A program made the translations under genes and the position numbers. Positions 8,505 to 18,190 of a stretch of 64,000 nucleotides of DNA are shown here, piece after piece. The stretch covers positions 53,736-117,735 of the forward strand of contig CAIUQR010000034.1 of assembly GCA_903901335.1 (NCBI GenBank), read 5' to 3'. The notes under the pieces were generated by a model. The model searched no databases. It had not been told where the DNA came from and saw only the letters and a list, made by a program, of their open reading frames with translations. Source of the stretch: an uncultured delta proteobacterium (GTDB lineage Bacteria; Desulfobacterota; Desulfobulbia; Desulfobulbales; Desulfocapsaceae). Each line of letters begins with the position of its first letter. Within the stretch, counting starts at the first letter, position 1.

Positions 8505-11126
8505 ATGGTCCAGTCCGAAAAATTCATACCTGCTGTTTCGATTGTCATCCCCACCCTGAATGAGGCCGAGAACATCTATCCGCTTTTAACGCGGATCTTT
8601 GAGGTGGCGCAGACCTCCGGGCTGTCGATCGAGGTCGTCATCGTCGATGACAGTTCCACCGACGGCACCCGGGATCAGGTGCGCGGATGGCAGACCACCC
8701 ACCCGGTGACCATGGTCTGCCGGGAGACCAAGGATGGCCTGGCCAGCGCGGTGATTGAAGGAGCGCAGGCAGCCCGAGGGGCAATCGTCGTGGTTATGGA
8801 TGCCGACCTCAGTCATCCCCCGGAGATCCTGCCTGATCTGATTGGCCCTCTTGTTGCCGGCACCCACGATATGGTCATCGGCAGCCGCTATACAAAAGGA
8901 GGATCGACACCGGACTGGCCGTTCGGTCGGAAGATGGCCTCCCGCCTGGCCACGGTTCCGGCCAGGATCCTGACCGACCCGCACGATCCCCTGGCCGGGT
9001 TTTTCGCGGTCAGAAGAGACCCTCTCGCCAACCTCGACAAATCGGTCAGCGGCTTCAAGATCGGACTTGAGGTTTTAGTTTCGGGGGATGGCAAGCTGCG
9101 AATCGCCGAGGTCCCGATCACCTTCTATGACCGCTATAAGGGCAAATCGAAGATGAACAAAGGGATTATCTTCGACTATTTCCGGCAATTATTGACGCTT
9201 ATCGGTGTCAGGCCGGCCCCCTCCTTTATAACCGGCCTCGGGGCTGCTTTGTGTGTGGGCGGCGTACTTGATTTCCTTGTCTTTTTCTTTCTATCCCGTC
9301 ATGGTATTGCCATAGGCTCGGCCCATATCGGCAGCTTTCTTACGGCAAGTATCGCCACGGCCGGTATTCATTGTCGCTGGACCTTCCCCGGCCACGATCT
9401 GAGATGGCATCATATCGGCGGGTTTCTGGTACTCAGTCTCTTGGTCCTTACGCTGCGCGGCGGCCTTTTAGGGGATTTGCTGCGGCTCGGGTGCCCGTTC
9501 TATCCTGCCATGATTGTGACGATACCGGCCTCAATTGCAGCAACTGCTCTGGGCCTGATGTGTTTTGTCTTTGCCGGCAGTGGCGGAAAGCCCAGCGCCG
9601 ATGTGCGCGGGCGGCTCTTCTGTCTCGGAGCGACCCTCTTTTCTCTGATCCTGCGGCTGCTTTACCTGGGCCAGCCCGCCCTTCTGGAAGAAGAGGCCTA
9701 TTACTGGAATTATGCCCATCATCTGGCCATCGGCTATCTGGATCATCCGCCGATGGTGGCTGTTCTTATCCGCACAGGCACCTGGCTTTTCGGCGATACC
9801 GAATTCGGCGTCCGGGTGATGGCTGTCATCTGCTGGCTGATTACGGCGGGTTTTTCCTACGCCCTGACGCGCTCTTTGTATGGCCGGGCTACCGCTTTCC
9901 GGGCCGTCCTCTTACTGTCCATCCTGCCGGTCTTTTTCTCCATCGGTCTGATAATGACTCCGGATGCCCCTCTGACCGCCTGCTGGTCCGGGCTCATCTA
10001 TTTTCTGTACCGGGCTTTGCTGCTTGAAAAACCGAAGGCCTGGCTCGGGGTTGGGATATCTCTCGGGCTCGGCATGTTCTCCAAATACACCATCGCCCTG
10101 CTCGGACCGGCGATTGTGCTCTTTATGCTGATAGATCCCAAAAGCCGGAAATGGCTGCTCAAACCCGGCCCCTATCTGGCCGTCCTCATTGCACTCTTGA
10201 TTTTCTCTCCGGTGATTGTCTGGAATATCGAGCACAACTGGGCCTCGTTTATCTTTCAGGGAGAGCGGCGGGTAACCGGACTGACCCATTTCTCGACACA
10301 TGTCCTGATCGGTCAGGTCCTGTTGCTGCTGACCCCGGCCGGATTCCTTGGTCTGCTGGCCTTTCTGTCGTATGGCCGGGGCCTTTTTGTCTCATCCTCT
10401 CCGGCGTCCGGGGGGAGGACGCATCTCTTCTTTCTGCTGTTGACCCTGGCACCCTTGTCGGTGTTCTTTTTCTTCAGCCTGACCAAGGAGGTGCAATTGA
10501 ACTGGACCGGGCCGCTCTGGCTGGCCGTCATCCCGTTTATTGCCGCGACCATGGCCGGAGACGGGGATGCGCCTGCATTTATCGGCTGGGGCCGCCGGTT
10601 GTGGCCGTCAACGGGTATCGTGCTGCTGCTGCTCTTCGGCCTCTGCCTGCACTATTATTCCCTGGGGATTCCAGGAGTTACGACCCTTGAGCGTCCCTTT
10701 CTGACCGGCTGGGACGGGGTCGCCCGCACCGTGGACAGGATGGTCGAGGCTGAAAAAGAGAAGACCGGGAAACGGCCGCTGGTGGTCGGGATGGATAAAT
10801 ATCAGATCGCAAGCGGTCTGGCCTTCTACCGGTACAAGGATGCCGTCTCTGCCAGGGATACTAGGCCGGACCGGGTCATAGGTGAGACCTTGTCCCGGCA
10901 CATCTTCGGTCTGCCCGGTCTGATGTATGCCTATTGGTTTCCACCCGCAACCCTTGACGGGAAGGATCTTCTGCTGGTCGCCTCATCTAAGGACTTGGTC
11001 GATGAAAGGAATCTGGGGCAGCATGTGCAGGATATGGACGAAATACAGGAACTGGATATAAAAAAGGATGGCCTGACCATCGACCACTGCTTTCTTCGCC
11101 TCGTCCGAGCCTATCACCACCAATAA
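8505..11126 (+). CDS. GT2 (DPM1-like) - GtrA-like - ArnT/PMT-like fused glycosyltransferase
   Basis: 873 residues in three parts. Residues 1-235 are a family-2 glycosyltransferase of the polyprenyl-phosphate mannosyltransferase type, with IVIPTLNEAENI, VDDSSTDGT and MDADLSHPP. Residues about 240-355 form four hydrophobic helices resembling GtrA/DPMS membrane anchors. Residues about 370-870 are a multi-span PMT_2/ArnT-like transferase, with LLEEEAYYWNYAHH and LDHPP near its start. Part one should make a polyprenyl-phosphate sugar and part three should use such a donor on a periplasmic acceptor, probably lipid A, LPS or protein. The substrates are unknown. It is monocistronic or in loose linkage with the Trm112-like gene. 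Confidence 0.85.
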   Translation: MVQSEKFIPAVSIVIPTLNEAENIYPLLTRIFEVAQTSGLSIEVVIVDDSSTDGTRDQVRGWQTTHPVTMVCRETKDGLASAVIEGAQAARGAIVVVMDADLSHPPEILPDLIGPLVAGTHDMVIGSRYTKGGSTPDWPFGRKMASRLATVPARILTDPHDPLAGFFAVRRDPLANLDKSVSGFKIGLEVLVSGDGKLRIAEVPITFYDRYKGKSKMNKGIIFDYFRQLLTLIGVRPAPSFITGLGAALCVGGVLDFLVFFFLSRHGIAIGSAHIGSFLTASIATAGIHCRWTFPGHDLRWHHIGGFLVLSLLVLTLRGGLLGDLLRLGCPFYPAMIVTIPASIAATALGLMCFVFAGSGGKPSADVRGRLFCLGATLFSLILRLLYLGQPALLEEEAYYWNYAHHLAIGYLDHPPMVAVLIRTGTWLFGDTEFGVRVMAVICWLITAGFSYALTRSLYGRATAFRAVLLLSILPVFFSIGLIMTPDAPLTACWSGLIYFLYRALLLEKPKAWLGVGISLGLGMFSKYTIALLGPAIVLFMLIDPKSRKWLLKPGPYLAVLIALLIFSPVIVWNIEHNWASFIFQGERRVTGLTHFSTHVLIGQVLLLLTPAGFLGLLAFLSYGRGLFVSSSPASGGRTHLFFLLLTLAPLSVFFFFSLTKEVQLNWTGPLWLAVIPFIAATMAGDGDAPAFIGWGRRLWPSTGIVLLLLFGLCLHYYSLGIPGVTTLERPFLTGWDGVARTVDRMVEAEKEKTGKRPLVVGMDKYQIASGLAFYRYKDAVSARDTRPDRVIGETLSRHIFGLPGLMYAYWFPPATLDGKDLLLVASSKDLVDERNLGQHVQDMDEIQELDIKKDGLTIDHCFLRLVRAYHHQ

Positions 11127-11180
11127 GTGAATAAATAACACATCGAAAAAGAGTGAAGTACACCTAAAGAGGATGGTTAA

Positions 11181-11351
11181 ATGATCAGGAAAGAACTGCT
11201 CGATATTCTGGTATGCCCGAAATGCAAAGGTATGATTCAACTGACCGAAAAAGGCGATGGCCTGGTCTGTGAAAACTGCAGATTGGTCTATGAAATCCGG
11301 GATAATATCCCGATCATGATCATCGAAGAGGCAAAAATTCTGGAGAGCTGA
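11181..11351 (+). CDS. Trm112-family zinc-ribbon protein
   Basis: 56 residues, in the size range of bacterial Trm112/YcaR-like proteins. It begins MIRKELLDILVCPKCKG and has a second Cys pair CENC, then an LVYEIRDNIPIMI segment typical of the family. Members activate methyltransferases or accompany LPS genes (for example next to lpxK/kdsB); the partner is not evident here. A Shine-Dalgarno-like AGAGGATGG precedes the ATG. Confidence 0.85.
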   Translation: MIRKELLDILVCPKCKGMIQLTEKGDGLVCENCRLVYEIRDNIPIMIIEEAKILES

Positions 11352-11378
11352 TCTCGACTCGCCCCGGCAGATGTCGAT

Positions 11379-11427
11379 GGCGGCCTGCCGGTTATTGCCG
11401 TCAGACCGCCCGAATCGTTTTTTTTAT
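11379..11427 (+). terminator. Rho-independent terminator after the Trm112-like gene
   Basis: An interrupted stem pairs GGCGG/CCGCC, CTG/CAG and CGG/CCG (11379-11410) around a TTATTG loop and is followed shortly by a run of eight T (11418-11425) at the ppsA stop codon. It would end plus-strand transcription between the convergent genes. Confidence 0.6.
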
Positions 11428-13877
11428 ACCGATATGCCCAGTTCCTGCTCTTTCTTATAGATCGCAAGTCGGGTTTTAACAATGGTATCCGGGATCAGAC
11501 TTATTGAATCGATGCCGCATTCGACCAGGAAGGTGGCAAACTCCGGAAAATCCGATGGAGCCTGGCCGCAGATGCCGATCTTTTTCCCTCGCCGCTTGGC
11601 CACGTCGATTGCCATCTTGACCAATGTTTTCACCGCCTCGTTGCGTTCGTCAAAGATATGGGCGACCAGATCGGAATCGCGATCGAGACCGAGGGTAAGC
11701 TGAGTCAGGTCGTTTGAGCCGATGGAAAATCCGTCAAAGATATCAAAAAATGCGTCCGCCGATATGACGTTGGACGGGATTTCGCACATCACGTAGACCT
11801 CCAGATCGTTTTCTCCCTGCACGAGTCCGAATTCCCGCATTGTTTCAATTACCCTTCTGCCTTCTTCCGGGGTACGGCAGAAGGGCACCATCAGCTTGAT
11901 ATTGGTCAGTCCCATATCATTTCTGGCTTTAAGGAGACCCTTGCATTCCAATTCAAAGGCCGCCTTGTATTTTAGGTCGTAATAACGGGAGGCCCCGCGC
12001 CAGCCGATCATCGGATTGGACTCTACCGGCTCGTAAAGGATCCCGCCGACCAGGTTGGCATATTCGTTCGATTTGAAATCGGAGAGCCGAACGATAACAT
12101 CTTTGGGGTAAAATCCAGCCGCGATCCGGCCGACACCTTCGGCGATCTTGTCAATGAAAAATTGTCTCTTGTCGTGGGGATAAGCAGTTGTAAGCTTTTC
12201 TATCTCAGCGATTATGCCGGCTATTTTTATGTCACCTGCAGTAGCCTTTTCCTGGAGTTTGTGAAAGTTGTAGAGGGCCAGGGGATGAATACCGATATGG
12301 GAGTTGATGATGAATTCTTCGCGGGCCAGGCCGACACCGTCATTGGGTATCTGCGATTCCTTGAAGGCTTTTTCCGGAATCCCCACATTCATCATGATCT
12401 TGGTTTTTGTCCTCGGCACACTCGAGTAATCCAGCCGATCGATAATAAAATCGAGTCTTCCTTCATAGACATATCCGGTTTCACCTTCAGCGCAGGAAAT
12501 GGTAACTTCACAGCCTGGTTTGATACATTCGGTGCCGTTTACGGTGCCGATCAGACACGGAATACCGAGTTCTCTGGAAATAATCGCGGCATGACAGGTT
12601 CTGCCGCCTCTGTTCGTCACAATAGCGCTGGCGCTTTTCATGATCGGTTCCCAGTCGGGATCCGTCATATCCGTGACCAAGATGTCTCCCGCTCGAAAAT
12701 CGTGTATTCCTGAAACATCGTTAATGATTCTGGTGATTCCCTGACCGATTTTGGTGCCGACGGCCTGACCGCTGGCAAGGACCTTCCCCTTTTCCTTCAG
12801 TATGTATGTCTCACTGATTATTTTTGATTCCTGGGAATGGACGGTTTCCGGACGGGCCTGGACAATAAAGAGTTTTCCGGATCCGACATGCATTCCGTCG
12901 CCATCCTTGGCCCACTCAATATCCATGCCTTTTCCGTAATGATCTTCGATGATCATTCCCCATCTGGCAAGCTGCAGGATCTCATCGTCATTGAGGACAT
13001 AGGAGCCTCGTTCTTTCTGCGAAGTCGGAATGTTTTTTACCAGAGCAGATGAACCGGAATCGTCATCATAGACCATCTTGATCTCCTTGGAGGCAACGCG
13101 TTTGGAAATGATCGGTCGTTTGCCCGCACGAAGGGTCGGTTTAAAAACATAGTATTCATCCGGGGTAACAGCCCCTTGAACAATATTTTCGCCAAGCCCC
13201 CAGGCTCCGGTTATAAAAATTGCATTTTCAAACCCTGATTCGGTGTCAATGGTGAAGAGGACGCCGGAGCTGGCCGAGTCGGAGCGAACCATTTTCTGGA
13301 CCACGATGGAGAGATAGACGTCGAATTGACCAAAATTTTTATCATGACGATAAGAGATTGCCCGGTCGGTAAAAAGACTGGAGAAACACAGGCGGCAATA
13401 CTGGATGACTGCATCGTATCCGCGCACATTCAGATAGGTATCCTGCTGCCCGGCAAAGGAGGCGTCGGGGAGATCCTCTGCCGTTGCCGATGAACGGATG
13501 GCGACATCAACGTCTTTTCCATATTCTGCTTCCAGTTTTTTGTAGGAGGTGATGATCTCCTCACGCAGATCATCCGGGAATTCAGCCGTTCTAATGATTT
13601 CGCGGACTTTTTTGCCTCGTTCCTGCAGGTTTTTCAGGTTATGGGTATCAAGTCCCGCCAGGGCATCCTGAACAGCCTCTTTGATTCCGGCCGTTTCGAT
13701 AAGGTGCCGGTAGGCGCTGGCAGTTATTGCAAAACCATGGGGAATTGCAACTCCTTTGGCAGTGAGATGCTGGTACATCTCGCCTAGAGAGGCGTTTTTC
13801 CCTCCGACAAGACCGACATCATTGATATTAAAATCATCGAACCAGAGGATCAGTTCGTTTGCGTGTTTGGAACCCAT
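11424..13877 (-). CDS. ppsA: Phosphoenolpyruvate synthase
   Basis: 817 residues. The N-terminal ATP-grasp domain begins with VGGKNASLGEMY and includes AIRSSATAEDLPDASFAGQQ. The mobile phosphohistidine domain carries GGRTCHAAIISRELGIP with the catalytic His, and the C-terminal PEP-binding barrel ends with GSNDLTQLTLGLDRDS. It converts pyruvate and ATP to PEP, AMP and phosphate for gluconeogenesis, which suits an anaerobe assimilating C2/C3 acids. The ATG at 13877 has a strong GGAGG ribosome-binding site. Confidence 0.95.
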   Translation of the reverse strand: MGSKHANELILWFDDFNINDVGLVGGKNASLGEMYQHLTAKGVAIPHGFAITASAYRHLIETAGIKEAVQDALAGLDTHNLKNLQERGKKVREIIRTAEFPDDLREEIITSYKKLEAEYGKDVDVAIRSSATAEDLPDASFAGQQDTYLNVRGYDAVIQYCRLCFSSLFTDRAISYRHDKNFGQFDVYLSIVVQKMVRSDSASSGVLFTIDTESGFENAIFITGAWGLGENIVQGAVTPDEYYVFKPTLRAGKRPIISKRVASKEIKMVYDDDSGSSALVKNIPTSQKERGSYVLNDDEILQLARWGMIIEDHYGKGMDIEWAKDGDGMHVGSGKLFIVQARPETVHSQESKIISETYILKEKGKVLASGQAVGTKIGQGITRIINDVSGIHDFRAGDILVTDMTDPDWEPIMKSASAIVTNRGGRTCHAAIISRELGIPCLIGTVNGTECIKPGCEVTISCAEGETGYVYEGRLDFIIDRLDYSSVPRTKTKIMMNVGIPEKAFKESQIPNDGVGLAREEFIINSHIGIHPLALYNFHKLQEKATAGDIKIAGIIAEIEKLTTAYPHDKRQFFIDKIAEGVGRIAAGFYPKDVIVRLSDFKSNEYANLVGGILYEPVESNPMIGWRGASRYYDLKYKAAFELECKGLLKARNDMGLTNIKLMVPFCRTPEEGRRVIETMREFGLVQGENDLEVYVMCEIPSNVISADAFFDIFDGFSIGSNDLTQLTLGLDRDSDLVAHIFDERNEAVKTLVKMAIDVAKRRGKKIGICGQAPSDFPEFATFLVECGIDSISLIPDTIVKTRLAIYKKEQELGISV

Positions 13878-14223
13878 GTGTTTCCTCCTTCTATGATTGT
13901 TGTTACAGGAAAGTCTCCTGAATAACGATGCAAGCAGTATGGCTGTGAAAATGGATAGAGAAGAGCATTTTACAGGGACGTTTGAAGAAAATGAATCTGA
14001 TCATATTGCTATCCTATAGCAAGGTTGCTGGATTCGTCAAGGACCAGAAGGTCAGGTGATGGTGAAAATTTTTTTGTACACGATTGTCTTTCTGTTTTTA
14101 TGAGTTGTAATGAAAGAGGCGATAATATACTGTTATTTAGTGCTTTCACCCCTTAAGGGGGTACTGGAAAAAGTCCCGTTTATCGGGCTTAGGCTGAGCC
14201 GGTATAATGAGTGGGGAGAATAC
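13878..14223. other. Divergent promoter region of ppsA and phosphohexomutase
   Basis: 346 bp. It holds a perfect inverted repeat at 14006-14022 (separate entry) and, closer to the mutase, a short palindrome CCCCTTAAGGGG (about 14151-14162). An ORF extension of the mutase to 14110 is not supported by a ribosome-binding site. Confidence 0.5.
14006..14022. promoter_or_regulatory. Inverted repeat, candidate operator
   Basis: Perfect 7-bp arms TTGCTAT and ATAGCAA separated by CCT, between divergent ppsA and the phosphohexomutase gene. There is no T-run, so an operator for one or both central-carbon genes is more likely than a terminator. The regulator is unknown. Confidence 0.4.
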
Positions 14224-15957
14224 ATGTCCATATCCGCAAGAGTTGATGAAATATTGTCGCGTCTGGTCCAAAATGACCATTCAAAAAATGATTACTTTAC
14301 CGTAATAAAAGAGCTTGTTGACAGACGCAAACAGGACGGACAGGTCTGGCAGGAACATATCGATACGGTCTATACGATGTTACTGGACGAGATTATGACC
14401 AATAACGCTGCACCGCAGACTGCAGTCAAGTTCGGAACTTCGGGGTGGCGTGGACTTCTCGGCAAGGATATTTTTGTCCGGTCCATCTCCTTTGTGACTG
14501 CAGCCATTATTGAACTCTATATGGCGGTCGATCACGAGCCTGACCTGATCCCTCTTCTTGGGGTCCGAAGCCTTGCCGAAGCCAGGAGGCGCGGCTGTGT
14601 GGTCGGATTTGATAACCGCTTCGGTGGTGAGGCCCTGGCTGCGGCGGTAATCGATGTCCTTGCAGACGCAGAATTCACCGTCCATTATGCCGGTGAATCG
14701 ACAACCGGGGTCCTTTCGGCTGCGGTTCTGGAGCTTACGGCCGCTTTTTCGATCAATCTGACCCCGTCTCATAACCCCCTCGAATATGGCGGCTATAAAT
14801 ACAATGCCGCCGATGCAGGACCTGCCGCCTCCGAACTGACGGCCCGGATAACCGATTCGGCCCGGAAAATCATCGCTGCAGATACCTCTCCTCTGGTTGC
14901 ACTTGAAAAAAATCCTCCTCTTCCGGCCAAACGAACCGATGTCCTTCCCTTTGATTCCCTTGCTACCTGGAAAAGTCTGGTCCGCAAAAACAGAGGTCGG
15001 CACGGACTTGACTACGACGAGATTGTTCGACATTTTGAAAACAACCCTGAGATCGTCGTCGTGGTCGATTCGGTCCATGGGGCCAGCCGGTTGCATATTG
15101 CCGATCTTCTTAAACAAACGACATCAGGACGGCTTATCCATTTACGCGGTGTGGCCGATGTGACCTTCGGCGGGGTGGCGCCGGAACCCTCCTCCGCCAA
15201 TATGCGGGGGGTTGTGAAAGCCCTTCAGGACCGGCCCGAGCGACTGAAACTGGGAGCGATCATCGATCCGGATGGCGACAGGATCCGTTTCACCGACGGT
15301 GCAAAAGAGATCAGCATGAATCAGTTCGGGGCCATGAGTTATCATTTTCTCCATGAGTTTAAAGGCAAAAAGGGCATGGTTGCCAAGACTGTGGCGACAT
15401 CGAATATGGCCAATAATCTGGCAAAATCCTTTGGTGAGGAGATATTTGAACCTCGCGTCGGCTTCAAGGAATTCAAACCGGTGATAGGCAAGGCCTTGGT
15501 CTGTTTTGAAGAATCGGACGGCATCTCAATCATCGGCCATACACCTGAAAAGGATGCCTATATAGGACTTCTGCTGGCCCTGGATATGGTTATGACCGTC
15601 GGCAAAAATCTTGGCGAGTATCTGCAGGATCTGGAACGACAGTATGGCGCCTGTTATCCGGACCGAGATGGCATACGGGTGAGCCTGCAGGGGGACGAAC
15701 TGCTGCGTGCTTTGGCCATGTTGGAAAAATATGGGATTGGAGCGGTTGTCAGGGTGGGAGAAGAGGAAAAAATCATTCGGGAGGTCATCGATATCGATGG
15801 CCGGAAAATGATTTTCGGGGATGGTTCCTGGTTGATGATCAGACCATCGGGGACGGAACCCAAAGTCCGTTTTTATGTCGAATCGAGGACTCCGACCGGT
15901 GCCTTGCATCTTGTTGATGCGGCCAAGGCCATGCTGGCCGGTGTGGGATTGCTCTAG
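14224..15957 (+). CDS. Phosphoglucomutase/phosphomannomutase family enzyme
   Basis: 577 residues from the ATG at 14224, chosen because GGGGAGA precedes it. All four catalytic loops of alpha-D-phosphohexomutases are present: the phosphoserine loop TPSHNPLEYGG, the metal loop DPDGDRIRF, the sugar loop EESDGISI and the phosphate loop RPSGTEPKVRFY. It interconverts hexose 1- and 6-phosphates, and the sugar (glucose or mannose) cannot be settled by eye. It carries an N-terminal extension of about 60 residues before FGTSGWRG compared with the shortest family members. Confidence 0.9.
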   Translation: MSISARVDEILSRLVQNDHSKNDYFTVIKELVDRRKQDGQVWQEHIDTVYTMLLDEIMTNNAAPQTAVKFGTSGWRGLLGKDIFVRSISFVTAAIIELYMAVDHEPDLIPLLGVRSLAEARRRGCVVGFDNRFGGEALAAAVIDVLADAEFTVHYAGESTTGVLSAAVLELTAAFSINLTPSHNPLEYGGYKYNAADAGPAASELTARITDSARKIIAADTSPLVALEKNPPLPAKRTDVLPFDSLATWKSLVRKNRGRHGLDYDEIVRHFENNPEIVVVVDSVHGASRLHIADLLKQTTSGRLIHLRGVADVTFGGVAPEPSSANMRGVVKALQDRPERLKLGAIIDPDGDRIRFTDGAKEISMNQFGAMSYHFLHEFKGKKGMVAKTVATSNMANNLAKSFGEEIFEPRVGFKEFKPVIGKALVCFEESDGISIIGHTPEKDAYIGLLLALDMVMTVGKNLGEYLQDLERQYGACYPDRDGIRVSLQGDELLRALAMLEKYGIGAVVRVGEEEKIIREVIDIDGRKMIFGDGSWLMIRPSGTEPKVRFYVESRTPTGALHLVDAAKAMLAGVGLL

Positions 15958-16169
15958 CTCGACCCGTTTGAATTTGATACGATTCCGGGCATGATCTAAC
16001 GTCGCGCTGCTCTCTTTCCTTTGATAAGGAAATTCACGGTTGCAATTTGGGTAACACGTATTACTTTCAGGTAGTGCCGGGTTGAATAAATACGGCTGAG
16101 CTGGAGTTGTCCTTCGTGGTGAAAATTCGGCTCATTACAAAGCCATCAAAGAATAATCAGGAGCAATCT

Positions 16170-17006
16170 ATGTGGGAATATACGGAATTGGTGCAAGAGC
16201 ATTTCCTCCATCCGAGAAATGTTGGCGAGATTGAAAACCCGAGCGGGATGGGTGATGTCGGTTCTCTTGCCTGCGGTGATGCGTTAAAGCTGACACTGAA
16301 GGTCGAGAACGATATTATTGTTGACGCAAAATTCAAGACCTTCGGGTGTGCCAGCGCGATTGCCTCGTCTTCTGCCCTGACCGAAATGATTAAGGGCTTG
16401 CATATTGATGAAGCCGCGAAGATCACCAACCAGGATATTGCTGATTTTCTGGGAGGTCTGCCGAAAGAAAAGATGCATTGCTCCGTGATGGGACGGGAAG
16501 CCCTTGAGGCTGCCATTGCTGATTATCGCGGGACGGTGCTGCCGACGGCCGAAGGAGAGATTGTCTGCGAATGTTTCGGGGTCACGGATCTGGAGATTAT
16601 CCGGGCGATCAAGGAATCGAACCTGCGCTCGATCGAGGAGATCACCAATTTTACCAAGGCTGGCGGCGGTTGTGGAAAATGTGAGGAGAAGCTGCGCGAT
16701 ATCCTCCGGGCAACGGCGGGAGAGACGTTCGAGATTAAGGCAATTGCTCAAAAACCGCAGAGGATGACGGCACTGCAGAAGATCAAAAAGATCGAGGAGG
16801 TTCTCGAACGTGAGATAAAGCCCGGACTGCGAAAAGACGGCGGCGATATCGAACTCATCGATGTAGATGGCGACTTTGTGATGGTGTCCCTCCGGGGAGC
16901 CTGCACAAGTTGCGCCAAATCTCAGACCACATTGAAGCAGTATGTGGAGAAAAAGCTGCGCGAGCTGGTCCTTGATACCTTGATCGTGGAGGATGCCAAC
17001 TCATGA
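16170..17006 (+). CDS. nifU: NifU-type Fe-S cluster scaffold, full length
   Basis: 278 residues from ATG 16170, preceded by CAGGAGC. There are three modules. The N-terminal IscU-like scaffold has its three cluster Cys in SLACGD, FGCASA and MHCSV. The central [2Fe-2S] BFD-like domain has VCECFG and GGGCGKCEEK. The C-terminal Nfu domain has ACTSCAKSQ. Epsilonproteobacteria and many anaerobes use this NifUS pair for general Fe-S assembly rather than nitrogen fixation, and no nif structural gene is nearby. It overlaps nifS by 4 bp. Confidence 0.93.
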   Translation: MWEYTELVQEHFLHPRNVGEIENPSGMGDVGSLACGDALKLTLKVENDIIVDAKFKTFGCASAIASSSALTEMIKGLHIDEAAKITNQDIADFLGGLPKEKMHCSVMGREALEAAIADYRGTVLPTAEGEIVCECFGVTDLEIIRAIKESNLRSIEEITNFTKAGGGCGKCEEKLRDILRATAGETFEIKAIAQKPQRMTALQKIKKIEEVLEREIKPGLRKDGGDIELIDVDGDFVMVSLRGACTSCAKSQTTLKQYVEKKLRELVLDTLIVEDANS

Positions 17007-18184
17007 ATCGTCAAGCCGATACCATCATTTACATGGACAATAACGCCACTACCCGGATGGCTCCGGAGGTCCTTGAGGCCATGCTGCCCTTTCTGACGGA
17101 TTATTATGGCAATCCTTCCAGTATGCATAACTTCGGAGGGCAAGTCGGACGAGTGGTAGCGGATGCCAGGGCCAAAGTTGCCGATCTTCTCGGAGCCGAG
17201 CCGGAGGAGATCACCTTCACCAGTTGCGGCACCGAGAGTGATTCGACAGCGATTTTGTCGGCACTCCAGTCCTTTCCTGATAAACGGCATATTGTTACCA
17301 CTCGTGTTGAACATCCGGCGATCAAAACCCTCTGTGACAACCTGGATGCACGGACAGGTCATAAGCACCGGGTGACCAGGTTGAAGGTCTCCTCCGATGG
17401 AACTCTGGATCTCGATGAATACAAGGCGGCTCTCGATGATGATACGGCCATAGTCAGTATCATGTGGGCCAATAATGAGACCGGCGTGATCTTTCCGGTT
17501 GAGGAAATGGCAGCGATAGCGAAGAAACGAGGGATTCTCTTCCATACCGATGCGGTGCAGGCCGTCGGCAAGATTCCTATTGATTTAAAGAAACTCGACG
17601 TGGATTTTCTGTCCCTGTCCGGGCATAAGCTGCATTCGCCCAAAGGGGTAGGTGTACTTTATGTGCGGCGCGGTACCCCGTTTGTCCCGTTTCTGGCCGG
17701 TGGTCACCAGGAAAAAGGCCGTCGGGGCGGGACTGAAAATGTCGCCTCCATCGTCGGTCTGGGACGTGCCTGTGAGCTGGCGGCTCTGAAGATGGAAGAG
17801 GAAAATACCAAAGTAAGAGCGCTCAGGGACAAGCTGGAAAACGGGTTGCTGACAAGCGTTCCCCGCTCGATACTGAACGGACACAAGATCGATCGGTTGC
17901 CCAACACTGCCAATATCAGTTTTGAATTTGTGGAAGGTGAGGCGATTTTGTTGCATCTGAATCGATATAATATCTGTGCATCCTCCGGTTCAGCCTGCAC
18001 CTCCGGTTCCCTGGAGCCTTCGCATGTCCTGCGGGCCATGGGGGTTCCCTTCACCGCAGCCCATGGCTCGATCCGATTTTCATTGAGTATATACAACACT
18101 GAGCAGGAGGTGGATTTTGTTCTCGAAAAGGTCCCCTCAATTATCTCGTCATTGAGACAGATGTCTCCCTTCTGGAACGGGTGA
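17003..18184 (+). CDS. nifS: Cysteine desulfurase NifS
   Basis: 393 residues. It has YMDNNATTRMAPEVLEAM at the N-terminus, the PLP lysine in SLSGHKLHSPKGVG, and the catalytic Cys loop in SSGSACTSGSLEPSHVL. It takes sulfur from cysteine and passes it to the NifU scaffold encoded by the overlapping upstream gene. Some NifS enzymes also release selenium from selenocysteine; nothing in the sequence shows this here. Confidence 0.95.
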   Translation: MNRQADTIIYMDNNATTRMAPEVLEAMLPFLTDYYGNPSSMHNFGGQVGRVVADARAKVADLLGAEPEEITFTSCGTESDSTAILSALQSFPDKRHIVTTRVEHPAIKTLCDNLDARTGHKHRVTRLKVSSDGTLDLDEYKAALDDDTAIVSIMWANNETGVIFPVEEMAAIAKKRGILFHTDAVQAVGKIPIDLKKLDVDFLSLSGHKLHSPKGVGVLYVRRGTPFVPFLAGGHQEKGRRGGTENVASIVGLGRACELAALKMEEENTKVRALRDKLENGLLTSVPRSILNGHKIDRLPNTANISFEFVEGEAILLHLNRYNICASSGSACTSGSLEPSHVLRAMGVPFTAAHGSIRFSLSIYNTEQEVDFVLEKVPSIISSLRQMSPFWNG

Positions 18185-18190
18185 GCAAAA

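Noticed and set aside
16170..18184. nifU-nifS as evidence of a nitrogen fixation cluster
   Set aside because: No nifHDK or other nif genes are nearby. This pair is the general Fe-S assembly system in many anaerobes.
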